From the NCBI GenBank assembly GCA_963788505.1, contig CAWBGY010000015.1, positions 12,077 through 76,076 of the forward strand: 64,000 bases of DNA, in the 5' to 3' direction. Numbering within the stretch: the stretch's first letter is position 1; each line of letters opens with the position of its first letter. Position numbers and translations under genes: made by a program. Below the pieces are notes generated by a model. It worked only from the letters and a program-made list of their open reading frames with translations, searched no databases and had not been told where the DNA came from. This stretch comes from JAIQFF01 sp963788505 (GTDB lineage: Bacteria > Acidobacteriota > Terriglobia > Terriglobales > Acidobacteriaceae). This document shows, in pieces, positions 17,242 to 24,814 of this stretch.

Positions 17242-17270
17242 TTGACCATGGTCATTGACCATGGTATAAC
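17242..17270 (+). promoter_or_regulatory. Toxin-antitoxin promoter with overlapping operator repeats
   Basis: A -35 box TTGACC (17242-17247), exactly 17 bp spacer and -10 box TATAAC (17265-17270) form a sigma70-type promoter. The word TTGACCATGGT occurs twice (17242 and 17255) and TGACCATGGTCA is a perfect palindrome, a likely antitoxin operator overlapping -35 and spacer. The antitoxin ATG begins seven bases after the -10 box, with no Shine-Dalgarno, so the mRNA is probably leaderless. Confidence 0.75.
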
Positions 17271-17276
17271 TAAAAA

Positions 17277-17519
17277 ATGAAGGAAGTCGCCATTTCCGAG
17301 TTCAAGGCCAAGTGCCTGGGCATGCTGGAGCAGGTGCGCAAGACGCGTACGCCGATCCGCATCACCCGCTTTGGAAAGCCGGTGGCGGAGATCGTACCTC
17401 CAACTCCTAAAAAGAGTCCTAAAACCTGGTTGGGTTGCATGGAAGGCACGATCCGGATTGTCGGGGATATTGTGGGTCCGATCAGCAGCGAAGACGATTG
17501 GGATGCATCGCACGAATGA
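17277..17519 (+). CDS. Phd/YefM-type antitoxin
   Basis: An 80-residue protein starting MKEVAISEFKAKCLGMLEQV, with TPIRITRFGKPVAEIVP near residue 26: the Phd/YefM DNA-binding fold. The acidic, Trp-rich C-terminus (SSEDDWDASHE) would cover the toxin active site. Its stop overlaps the toxin start by four bases (ATGA), ensuring coupled translation. The family binds its own operator; the palindromic repeats at 17242-17264 fit. The gene appears to be translated from a leaderless message. Confidence 0.9.
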   Translation: MKEVAISEFKAKCLGMLEQVRKTRTPIRITRFGKPVAEIVPPTPKKSPKTWLGCMEGTIRIVGDIVGPISSEDDWDASHE

Positions 17520-17914
17520 ATCTACTGCTGGATACCCACATATGGATTTGGAGTCTCGGCGACCGCAAGCGCCTTGCAAATCGCGTGCTACGGGAGCTCG
17601 CGAATACAGAAAATGAACTCTGGCTTTCGCCCATCAGCGTCTGGGAGGTCCAGTTTCTTTACCGGAAAAAAAGAATTGAGCTCGAGGGGATGGATGTCGA
17701 GACCTGGACCAGAAGAGCACTCGAGGCCCGGCCGTTGAATGAGGCGACCCTGACGATCGATGTCGCCTTGGAGATTCCAAAGCTGAATCTCGCGCACGGC
17801 GATCCCGGAGATCACTTTCTGGTAGCCACTGCAAAGGTATTGGGACTAACCCTCGTGACCTCCGACGAACGGATCATCCGTTCTGCCGACGTTCCGATCT
17901 TAGCGAATCGGTAA
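17516..17914 (+). CDS. PIN-domain ribonuclease toxin (VapC type)
   Basis: A 132-residue PIN-domain protein. Acidic metal-binding positions are visible: Asp6 in LLLDTHIWIW, Glu in ISVWEVQFL, Asp in GDPGDHFLVATA, and Asp in LVTSDERI. Such toxins cleave RNA, often tRNA or mRNA, when the unstable antitoxin is degraded. ATG 17516 overlaps the antitoxin stop. Length is typical. The target RNA cannot be told from sequence. Confidence 0.92.
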   Translation: MNLLLDTHIWIWSLGDRKRLANRVLRELANTENELWLSPISVWEVQFLYRKKRIELEGMDVETWTRRALEARPLNEATLTIDVALEIPKLNLAHGDPGDHFLVATAKVLGLTLVTSDERIIRSADVPILANR

Positions 17915-17969
17915 ATTGCCAACGCGGTTGTGATTTAGAAACCAGATTCCAGATTCTAGTTCTCTGTTC

Positions 17970-18497
17970 TCAGACGCGTTCGATGGTTACTGACTTCACT
18001 ACCGCATCCTTCACCGGCTTGTCCTGACGGTTGCGCGGCGTGGCCACGATTTTCTCGGCCACGTCGTAGCCTTCCACCACTTCTCCAAAAATGGTGTGCT
18101 TGCCGGTGAGCCATTGCGTGGGCGCAATGGTAATGAAGAACTGCGAGCCGTTGGTGTTGGGGCCGGAGTTGGCCATGGCCAGCTTGCCGGGTTTGTCGAA
18201 GCTGTGAGGCGAGCCTTTGGTTTCGTCCTCGAACTGATAGCCGGGGCCGCCAAAGCCGGTGCCGGCCGGGTCTCCGCCCTGGATCATGAAATCGGGAATC
18301 ACGCGGTGGAAGATGGTGCCGTCGTACAGGCGGTCCTTGCTCTTCTTGCGGCTGACCGGGTGCGACCACTCGCGTTTGCCTTCGGCGAGGTCGGTAAAGT
18401 TGGCTACGGTTTTGGGCGCTTCCTTTTCGAAGAGACGGCAGACGATGGTGCCTTCACTGGTATCGAAGATCGCGTATGTACCGGGTTGACGAGACAT
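17970..18497 (-). CDS. Cyclophilin-type peptidyl-prolyl isomerase, cytoplasmic
   Basis: A 175-residue single-domain cyclophilin that accelerates proline isomerisation during folding. Core motifs: the active-site Arg in IFHRVIPDFMIQGGDP, GKLAMANSGPNTNGSQFFIT, and TPFLE-equivalent HTIFGEVVEGYDV. There is no signal peptide. A second cyclophilin with a signal peptide lies 90 bp upstream on the same strand; the two likely arose by duplication and serve different compartments. Confidence 0.95.
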   Translation of the reverse strand: MSRQPGTYAIFDTSEGTIVCRLFEKEAPKTVANFTDLAEGKREWSHPVSRKKSKDRLYDGTIFHRVIPDFMIQGGDPAGTGFGGPGYQFEDETKGSPHSFDKPGKLAMANSGPNTNGSQFFITIAPTQWLTGKHTIFGEVVEGYDVAEKIVATPRNRQDKPVKDAVVKSVTIERV

Positions 18498-18587
18498 GGG
18501 GTCCTTTCGTTTTCAAAAATGCGAGGGCAAGATTGCTCGCGACAGCCGGCGGAGCCCTCCCTGGGCAAAGTCGAAGGAATGCCGGCG

Positions 18588-19331
18588 CTACTTTGGTGCG
18601 GTTTTGGGTGCGGCCGCTTTCTTTGCGGCTGGCTTGGCGGTGGTGGCCCTATGTGGACTGGCGGCTGGTGCTCCACCCTTTGTAATGATGATGTGAGTGA
18701 TCTTGACCGGGCGATAGGGGCGGTCGTTGGCGTCACGACCCATGCGCGTGATCTGCTTTACCAGGGCAACGGCGGCCTCATCGCACTGGCCGAAGATGGT
18801 GAAACCACCGTTGAGGCTGGGATATGGAGCTTCGGTGATAAAGAACTGGGACCCGTTGGTGCCGGGGCCGGCGTTGGCGTAGGCGAGGCGTCCGGGGCGG
18901 TCGAATTTCAGGGTTGGAGAAGTTTCGTTCTTGAATTCGAAGCCAATGTCGCCGCTGCCGCTACCGGCGGGATCGCCACCCTGGATCATGAAATTGGGGA
19001 TCACGCGGTGAAAGATGGTCCCATCGTAGAGCGGGACGCCGTGCTTCTTGGCGTGGGAGATGGGATTGGTCCAGTCCTTGGTGCCCTGGGCCAGGCCGAT
19101 GAAATTGGCGACCCCGATTGGAGCGACCTTGGGGAACAGGGTACAGGTCAGCTTGCCCGCGGTGGTCTCAATGATGGCGGTAGGTCCAGCCGCTGGAACG
19201 GCCGCTGGTTTGGCGGCGGCAGCCGCGGCGGGCTTCTTTGCGGGGGCCGTCTTTGCCGCCGGCGTTGTCTGGGACCAGCCTACCGAACACGTCGCGGAAA
19301 TCAGCAAACAGATTGACAAACAAATTCGCAT
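18588..19331 (-). CDS. Cyclophilin-type peptidyl-prolyl isomerase, exported
   Basis: A 247-residue cyclophilin with a signal peptide (residues 1-20, ending CSVGWSQ), an Ala/Pro/Lys-rich linker (about residues 21-50), the catalytic domain (FHRVIPNFMIQGGDPAG; YANAGPGTNGSQFFIT; FTIFGQCDEAAV) and an Ala/Lys-rich C-terminal tail. The basic flanking tails may bind the cell wall or nucleic acid. It probably works in the periplasm beside its cytoplasmic paralogue encoded downstream. Confidence 0.93.
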   Translation of the reverse strand: MRICLSICLLISATCSVGWSQTTPAAKTAPAKKPAAAAAAKPAAVPAAGPTAIIETTAGKLTCTLFPKVAPIGVANFIGLAQGTKDWTNPISHAKKHGVPLYDGTIFHRVIPNFMIQGGDPAGSGSGDIGFEFKNETSPTLKFDRPGRLAYANAGPGTNGSQFFITEAPYPSLNGGFTIFGQCDEAAVALVKQITRMGRDANDRPYRPVKITHIIITKGGAPAASPHRATTAKPAAKKAAAPKTAPK

Positions 19332-19354
19332 GGAGGCTCCTGAGCGCCGGACTT

Positions 19355-19394
19355 TGCCCGGCCGGGCCAGGTGAGGACACCTGCCCCTACGTGG
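19355..19394. repeat. GC-rich hairpin repeat, family A copy 5
   Basis: Hairpin CAGGTG-AGGA-CACCTG (19368-19383) followed by the tail CCCCTACGTGG, between the dipeptidase and cyclophilin genes. The stem sequence differs from other copies while pairing and tail are kept. Confidence 0.65.
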
Positions 19395-19441
19395 GTTGTG
19401 GTGACTGCGAAATATGATTCTATCCTAGAGTCCGAAAAAAA

Positions 19442-20689
19442 CTATTTACTGGTGGAGGTCTGAGCGGCCTCGGCCTGCATTTCGCGGCTTACCCGCTCCA
19501 CTTCGCTGAAGACGCGCAACAGGTTCCCGCCCAGAATCTTGCGGATGTCGTCCGCGCTGTAACCGCGATCGAGCAACGCCTGGGTGATCTTGGGCAGGTC
19601 GGCGGCGGAATCGATGCCTTCGGGTGTGGCGCCGCTTACGCCGTCGAAGTCTGAACCCAGGCCGACGTGGTCGACTCCGGCGACTTTGGCGATGTGGTCA
19701 ATGTGATCGATGAGGGACTTGAGCGGCGGGCGCGGAATTTTGGCGGCCCATTCGCGCTCGATCAGGTCTTTGTCCAGATAGGTAACCGGTTTGCCCGCCG
19801 CTTTCAGTTCCGCGATATGCGCCGCGACCGCAGCGTCTGCGTCCTTCTGCTGGGCCTCGGCCGCCTTGCGGTAATTTTCGTCGATGAAGGCGGAATAGAA
19901 ATTGGTCTGCACCACACCGCCGTTTTTGGCCACGGCGCGCAGCATGTCATCGGTCATGTTGCGAGGATGGTTGGTCAGGGCGCGGGCCGATGAGTGAGAG
20001 GCAATCACCGGGGCCCTGGACGTGGCAATAGCGTCAAAGAATGTCTTGTCGGCCACATGGGAAATATCCACCATCATGCCCATGCGGTTCATCTCCAGCA
20101 CCACTTGCTTGCCGAAATCGGTGAGGCCGTTGTGGTGTTGGACCTTGGGGTCATCGATGTCGCCGGAAGAATCGGCCCACTCGTTGGTGTTGGACCAACT
20201 CAGGGTCATGTAGCGAACACCCAGGCGGTAATAATCGCGCAGCAGGCGGATGTCATTTTCGATAGCGTGACCGCCCTCGATCCCCATCAGGGCGGCCAGC
20301 TTTTTTTCTACGTGGGCGCGCCTGATATCAGCCACGGAAAAGGCCATCATCATACGGTCAGGATGGTGCGCCGCCTGTTCGTAGACCGAATCGATCATAT
20401 CGAATGTGGATTTGGCGAAATGTCCCCGGGTGGTTTCGGGATCCACCCAGATGGAAAAGAATTCCGCGCCCAGATTGCCGGCCTTGGCCTTGTCGAGGCT
20501 GATGTGGCCGATGTCTTTCGGGTCGGAGTTGCCGATGTCGAAGTTCTCGTAGAGAAAACGTTGTGGAGTGTCGGCGTGGGTGTCGACGATGATGGCCGAG
20601 TCGTGAATGGCGCGAGCCCGGGGAGTGATGGTTTGTGCCGCAAGCGTAGCGGACAGCAGCAGAAAGAGGGAAGGCCTGAGAATGTTCAT
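19442..20689 (-). CDS. Membrane dipeptidase, peptidase family M19
   Basis: A 415-residue zinc amidohydrolase with a signal peptide (ending SATLAAQ, about residue 19). Metal ligands of renal-dipeptidase relatives are visible: His38-x-Asp40 in IVDTHADTP, Glu in ALMGIEGGHA, His in MMVDISHVAD, His in VIASHSSARA, and Asp in VGLGSDFDGV. It probably cleaves L-D or D-configured dipeptides, as in peptidoglycan turnover or nutrient use, in the periplasm. It is transcribed alone, with a repeat element upstream. Confidence 0.95.
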   Translation of the reverse strand: MNILRPSLFLLLSATLAAQTITPRARAIHDSAIIVDTHADTPQRFLYENFDIGNSDPKDIGHISLDKAKAGNLGAEFFSIWVDPETTRGHFAKSTFDMIDSVYEQAAHHPDRMMMAFSVADIRRAHVEKKLAALMGIEGGHAIENDIRLLRDYYRLGVRYMTLSWSNTNEWADSSGDIDDPKVQHHNGLTDFGKQVVLEMNRMGMMVDISHVADKTFFDAIATSRAPVIASHSSARALTNHPRNMTDDMLRAVAKNGGVVQTNFYSAFIDENYRKAAEAQQKDADAAVAAHIAELKAAGKPVTYLDKDLIEREWAAKIPRPPLKSLIDHIDHIAKVAGVDHVGLGSDFDGVSGATPEGIDSAADLPKITQALLDRGYSADDIRKILGGNLLRVFSEVERVSREMQAEAAQTSTSK

Positions 20690-20757
20690 GGCTTTGGGAA
20701 CGCGCGACCAAGGATTTTATACGGTGGAGAGGGTGGATGAGGAAGTTTATTCTGCGT

Positions 20758-20958
20758 TGTCATCCTGAGGGGAGTGAAAAGTTCGCGGCGCGAACTTTTC
20801 GCGCAGTCGAAGGACCTCTACAGCAACGAGGGTCAGAGCGGGTTGGGAATTGGTTTGGCGGCACAGTCCTTGCACGCGAGGATTAATTCGCGGGTAGGGG
20901 TCCTTCGACTCCGGGCAACGTTTCGCGAGCGAAACGTTGTCCTCCGCTCAGGATGACA
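20758..20958. repeat. Inverted repeat bounded by TGTCATCCTGAG
   Basis: Outer arms TGTCATCCTGAG (20758) and CTCAGGATGACA (20947-20958); inner paired words TCGAAGGACC and GGTCCTTCGA, plus local hairpins AAAAGTTCGCG-GCGCGAACTTTT and CAACGTTTCGC-GAGCGAAACGTTG. It resembles the 8079-8312 element in layout. No gene inside. Confidence 0.75.
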
Positions 20959-21017
20959 AGATTAGAAATCCGCTCAGGATGACAGGATCAGAAATCCGCT
21001 CAGGATGACAAGATCAA
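20945..21017. repeat. Tandem 26-bp repeat, nearly three units
   Basis: Units beginning CGCTCAGGATGACA start at 20945, 20971 and 20997, exactly 26 bp apart, differing at a few positions. They appear to be amplification of the right end of the preceding inverted repeat. Confidence 0.85.
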
Positions 21018-21022
21018 CGGGC

Positions 21023-21760
21023 TTATTGAAGCGGCAGTTCCGCGGTTTCTGAGGTTTCGGGAACGGGCTGTTCGCCAGCCAGCATCTTCGATTCGCGCCA
21101 GTCGGTGTAGCGGCCGGAAACCATCACGTGGAAAACCCACTGATGGCGCTCTTCTTCCGGCTCGATCAGGCCTTGCTCCTTCAGGGGCAGCATGTAGTCC
21201 TGGACCCACTTGATCTGTTCCCGGGTCAGGCCGCGCCGCTGAATATCGACCGTGATGCCCGCGAGGTGGGAAGAAGCGATCTCGCCTTCCGCCGGGGCAG
21301 CATTGCGATTGTGACGCCGGAGTTTCTTCTGAATCTTCACGGTACGAACCGCTGAGTTCACCTGAATCTGGGCGTGAAAGCGCTCGTAATAGGATGCGCT
21401 CAGATCATCGAGAAATTCACGAGTCCAGGGACGGCAATAACGCCGGTCAGGATCGAGGCGGGGATCGAAGCGCAGCGCGGGGCCGGCAACGATCGGAACC
21501 AGGTCCGCACTGGCTTTCAGCTGCTCAAGTTCCGCGTCGTCCTGAATACGGGGCAAATCCATGCGGTCGATTTCCTGATTCTGGATGAGCAGCGATTCGC
21601 GCGACGGGCGAAACACAGGGTTCCAACGGAGGCGACGGACGTGGGCGCGATGGACGCGGCGGCTGCGACGCGGCGCGACGTAACTGTGCAGGGCAAACGC
21701 CGGAGCACAGACCGCGAAGGTCAGCAATAAAAGTGTCGCGCTTTGAATCCTACGGTTCAC
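21023..21760 (-). CDS. Secreted DUF5715-like protein, possible peptidase M15 fold
   Basis: A 245-residue exported protein (signal peptide ending CAPAFALH). A basic linker (RRSRRVHRAHVRRLRW) precedes a region with VNSAVRTVKIQKKLRRHN and SSHLAGITVDIQRRGL, which resembles the substrate/zinc motif of D,D-carboxypeptidases of the VanY/M15 kind (SAYRT...SxHxxGxAxD), with SSHLAGITVD carrying the His and Asp. A second His occurs in HQWVFHVMVSG. The GTG start at 21760 has AGAGG upstream. A role in peptidoglycan trimming is inferred, not proven. Confidence 0.7.
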   Translation of the reverse strand: MNRRIQSATLLLLTFAVCAPAFALHSYVAPRRSRRVHRAHVRRLRWNPVFRPSRESLLIQNQEIDRMDLPRIQDDAELEQLKASADLVPIVAGPALRFDPRLDPDRRYCRPWTREFLDDLSASYYERFHAQIQVNSAVRTVKIQKKLRRHNRNAAPAEGEIASSHLAGITVDIQRRGLTREQIKWVQDYMLPLKEQGLIEPEEERHQWVFHVMVSGRYTDWRESKMLAGEQPVPETSETAELPLQ

Positions 21761-22119
21761 GAAGTGGCCTCTAAATTCTTTTTCGCTGCAGCTCTTGCCG
21801 CTTTGTCCCAGGGCGCTTGAGACAGGCGGGTATTCTAAACGGAGACTGCACAAAAACAAGTGCTTTTTTATTTAGCCCGGGTAGCTCTGAAGAGCCCCCG
21901 GGCGTTACCCTTGGTTACTGAAATCGCGCTAACGGCGCGCCCGTGGCAACCGCTCTCTAGAAGAGCAACCAGAATGCCAATCACGCGGTAAGTAATTTGC
22001 AAGAGGTTACGGGCCAGAAAGCCCTATCTGCATGGCTTTGAGCGCACCACACTGACAAACCGCGGTGCAACGATGACAATTCCCGACACGCCACTTTAGT
22101 GGTGGTTACGGATGAGCGT
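21761..22119. other. Non-coding spacer with strong dyads
   Basis: No gene seen between sdhB and the DUF5715-like gene. A strong hairpin lies at 21875-21903 (GCCCGGG...CCCGGGC with AGCTCT/AGAGC inside) and a small CCACTTTAGTGG near 22090. The A-rich flank on the transcribed strand argues against a plain intrinsic terminator. Confidence 0.5.
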
Positions 22120-22872
22120 TCACTTCCTGAACAGATCTCCAATCGCCTGTTTCATGACTTCACCGCCTACCTCAGCAATGGAGCGGGTGAGAGGGATATC
22201 CTTGGGGCAGACCTCAACGCAATTCTGGGCGTAGCCGCACTCCTGAATGCCTCCGTCCCCCATTAAGGCGACGAGACGCTCCCGCTTGAGCGCGGCGCCG
22301 GTGGGATGGGTATTGAACAGGCGGACCTGGGAAATCGTGGCCGCGCCGACGAAGCCGGTGTCCTCGTTGAACTGGGGACAGGCCTCCATGCAACAGCAGC
22401 ACGAGATGCAGCGGGAAAGCGGATAGGCCGCTTCCTGTTCCTGCATGGTCATGCGCGGGCCGGCGCCGAGGTCGTAGCTGCCGTCGATCGGGACCCAGGC
22501 CTTCACCGCCTTGAGATTTTCGAAGAGGACACTGCGGTCGACGGCCAGGTCGCGGACCACGGGAAATTTGGAAAAAGGCTCGAGCCGGATGGGTTGTTCC
22601 AGCTTGTCGACGAGAGCGGAGCAAGCCATGCGGGCCCGTCCATTAATGAGCATCGCGCAGGAGCCGCAGACTTCCTCGAGACAATTGGAGTCGTAAGTAA
22701 TGGGCGTGGTGGCCTTGCCCTCGCGGGTGACTGGGTTGGCGGCGATCTCCATGAGCGAGGAGATGACGTTCATGCCGGGGTGCCAGGTGAGCGCGAATTC
22801 CTCCCAATAAGGTTGCACCTTGGGGTTTGGCTGGCGCTTGATTTTGAAGACTACGGTTTTGGAATTAGCCAT
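22120..22872 (-). CDS. sdhB: Succinate dehydrogenase iron-sulfur subunit
   Basis: A 250-residue subunit that carries electrons from the flavoprotein to quinone. The N-terminal 2Fe-2S ligands are in SNCLEEVCGSCAMLINGRARMAC; the C-terminal domain holds RCISCCCCMEACPQFN and ECGYAQNCVEVCPKDIPL for the 4Fe-4S and 3Fe-4S clusters. Two additional cysteines inside CISCCCC are unusual but do not alter the CxxCxxC spacing. ATG 22872 is chosen because upstream codons read a repeat. It is the last gene of sdhC-sdhA-sdhB, separated from sdhA by hairpins. Confidence 0.96.
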   Translation of the reverse strand: MANSKTVVFKIKRQPNPKVQPYWEEFALTWHPGMNVISSLMEIAANPVTREGKATTPITYDSNCLEEVCGSCAMLINGRARMACSALVDKLEQPIRLEPFSKFPVVRDLAVDRSVLFENLKAVKAWVPIDGSYDLGAGPRMTMQEQEAAYPLSRCISCCCCMEACPQFNEDTGFVGAATISQVRLFNTHPTGAALKRERLVALMGDGGIQECGYAQNCVEVCPKDIPLTRSIAEVGGEVMKQAIGDLFRK

Positions 22873-22894
22873 CTTGTATATGCCTTGCCACGAA

Positions 22895-23025
22895 CCACGT
22901 GGCCCCGGACGCCCTCGTCCGGGGAGGCGAGCAAAGCTCGCCCGCGTTTCGCTGCCCTCATACCTCAACAACCAACCGCCGAGCTTCGCTCGTCCGGGCG
23001 GGCGAGGGCGCCCGCCCCTACGTGG
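22895..23025. repeat. GC-rich palindromic repeat, family A copy 6, inside sdh operon
   Basis: Bounded by CCACGTGG and CCTACGTGG. Contains CCCCGGACG-CCCT-CGTCCGGGG (22903-22924), GGCGAGC-AAA-GCTCGCC, and GGCGGGCG-AGGG-CGCCCGCC (22997-23016). Stem sequences covary with copy 2 while the AGGG loop is kept. Located between sdhA and sdhB. Confidence 0.75.
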
Positions 23026-23032
23026 GCGTTGC

Positions 23033-24814
23033 TTACTTCACCGCGTCGTATCTTCTCGGGCGCGGTGGGATCAACGATATATCCACCGCTTCGAATTCAA
23101 ATTTTGGCTCGTCGGCGTCGGGAGCGAATGTTGCTTTCGTGGTCTTCAGCCAGTTTTTGTCGTCGCGCTCGGGGAAATCCGGTTTGTAGTGTGCGCCGCG
23201 CGATTCGTCGCGCAGGCCGGCCCCCTGGGTGATCACACGCGCCAGTTGCAGCATGTTATAGAGCTGTCGCGCGAATACGACCGACGTATTGGCCCACTGG
23301 GTGCGGTCGCTCAGGTTGATGTGGCGGAAGCGCTCCAGCAGTTGGCATAATTCGGCGTCGGTCTGTTGCAGGTTTTTGTTGTAGCGAATCACGGTGACGT
23401 TCTTGGTCATCAAGTCGCCAAGTTCGCGCCACAGTTTGAAAGGGTTTTCGGCACCATCCGACTTCATCAGGGTGGCGTTGTTTTCTTCCTGACGCTGGCG
23501 CTCGGTATCGAAATACCCATTGCTCGGAGCGGCCTTGAGGTTGCGCGCGTAGTTCACCGCATTGGGGCCGGCGACGAATCCGCCAAAGATACAGGAGACC
23601 AGGGAATTGGCGCCCAGGCGATTTGCGCCGTGGTACTGGTACTCGCATTCGCCGGCGGCGAAAATTCCGGGGATGTTCGTGGCCTGCGTGAAATCCACCC
23701 ACAGGCCGCCCATGGTGTAGTGCATGCCGGGGAAAATTCTCATGGGAGTATCGCGGGGATCATCGCCCACGAACTTTTCGTAAATCTCCAGGATGCCTTC
23801 GAGCTTGCGATCGAGAATCTTGCGGTCGATGTGGGTGAGGTCGAGATAGACCATCGGCTTGCCGTCGATGCCGAGGTTGTCCTCGTACACCACTTTGTGA
23901 ATGGCGCGGGTGGCGATATCGCGGGGCACCAGGTTGCCGTATTTCGGATACCACTCTTCGAGGAAATACCAGCGCTCCTTTTCTGGGATCGCCTTCGGGT
24001 CGCGTTTATCGCCGGGAGTTCTCGGGACCCAGACGCGGCCGCCTTCGCCGCGGGCTGATTCGGACATCAGGCGTAGTTTGTCTTCGCCCGGGATACAAGT
24101 AGGGTGAACCTGAATAAACTCGCCGTTGGCGTAGTAGCAGCCTTGCTGGTAGAGCGCCGACTGCGCCGAACCGGTGCACACCACCGAGTTGGTGGACCGG
24201 CCGAAAATCGCGCCGTTGCCGCCAGTGGCGATGATGATGGCGTCGGCGGGGAAGGTGCGGACTTCCATGGAGCGCAAGTCCATGGCGCAAATGCCGCGAC
24301 AGATGCGGTTGGAGTCGAGCACGGCGGAAAGAAATTCCCAGTGCTCGAATTTGCGGACCTTGCCTTCGGATTCGTGGCGGCGTACCTGCTCGTCGAGCGC
24401 GTAGAGCAGTTGCTGGCCGGTGGTGGCGCCGGCGAAGGCGGTGCGATTGAACAGCGTGCCTCCGAAGCGGCGGAAATCGAGGAGTCCCTCGGGGGTGCGA
24501 TTGAACGGCACGCCCATGCGGTCGAGCAGGTCGATGATGCCGGGGGCGGCTTCACACATGGCCTTGACCGGGGGCTGGTTGGCTAGAAAGTCGCCACCGT
24601 AAACCGTGTCGTCAAAATGCTGCCAGGTGGAATCGCCTTCACCCTTTAGATTTTTGGCGGCGTTGATGCCGCCCTGAGCGCAGACGGAGTGCGAACGCTT
24701 CACGGGCACGATGGAGAACAGATCCACGTGGCCGCCCATCTCGGCGATCTTAATGGTGGCGGCTAGTCCGGCCAGGCCGCCGCCGATCACTATAATTTTC
24801 GGATTGGATGCCAT
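23033..24814 (-). CDS. sdhA: Succinate dehydrogenase flavoprotein subunit
   Basis: A 593-residue flavoprotein that oxidises succinate to fumarate. It has the dinucleotide fold VIGGGLAGLAATIKIAEMG, the FAD-attachment His in RSHSVCAQGGINAAKN, GGDFLANQPPVKAMCEAAP, the catalytic loop around EFIQVHPTCIPG and SARGEGGRVW, and HYTMGGLWVD. The pattern is of the Bacillus-type enzyme, consistent with a single cytochrome b subunit encoded upstream. Its start lies inside the sdhC frame (65-nt overlap). Confidence 0.97.
   Translation of the reverse strand: MASNPKIIVIGGGLAGLAATIKIAEMGGHVDLFSIVPVKRSHSVCAQGGINAAKNLKGEGDSTWQHFDDTVYGGDFLANQPPVKAMCEAAPGIIDLLDRMGVPFNRTPEGLLDFRRFGGTLFNRTAFAGATTGQQLLYALDEQVRRHESEGKVRKFEHWEFLSAVLDSNRICRGICAMDLRSMEVRTFPADAIIIATGGNGAIFGRSTNSVVCTGSAQSALYQQGCYYANGEFIQVHPTCIPGEDKLRLMSESARGEGGRVWVPRTPGDKRDPKAIPEKERWYFLEEWYPKYGNLVPRDIATRAIHKVVYEDNLGIDGKPMVYLDLTHIDRKILDRKLEGILEIYEKFVGDDPRDTPMRIFPGMHYTMGGLWVDFTQATNIPGIFAAGECEYQYHGANRLGANSLVSCIFGGFVAGPNAVNYARNLKAAPSNGYFDTERQRQEENNATLMKSDGAENPFKLWRELGDLMTKNVTVIRYNKNLQQTDAELCQLLERFRHINLSDRTQWANTSVVFARQLYNMLQLARVITQGAGLRDESRGAHYKPDFPERDDKNWLKTTKATFAPDADEPKFEFEAVDISLIPPRPRRYDAVK

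Noticed and set aside
20945..21017. CRISPR-like spacing of three repeats
   Set aside because: The units are contiguous 26-bp tandem copies without unique spacers, and no cas genes are present.
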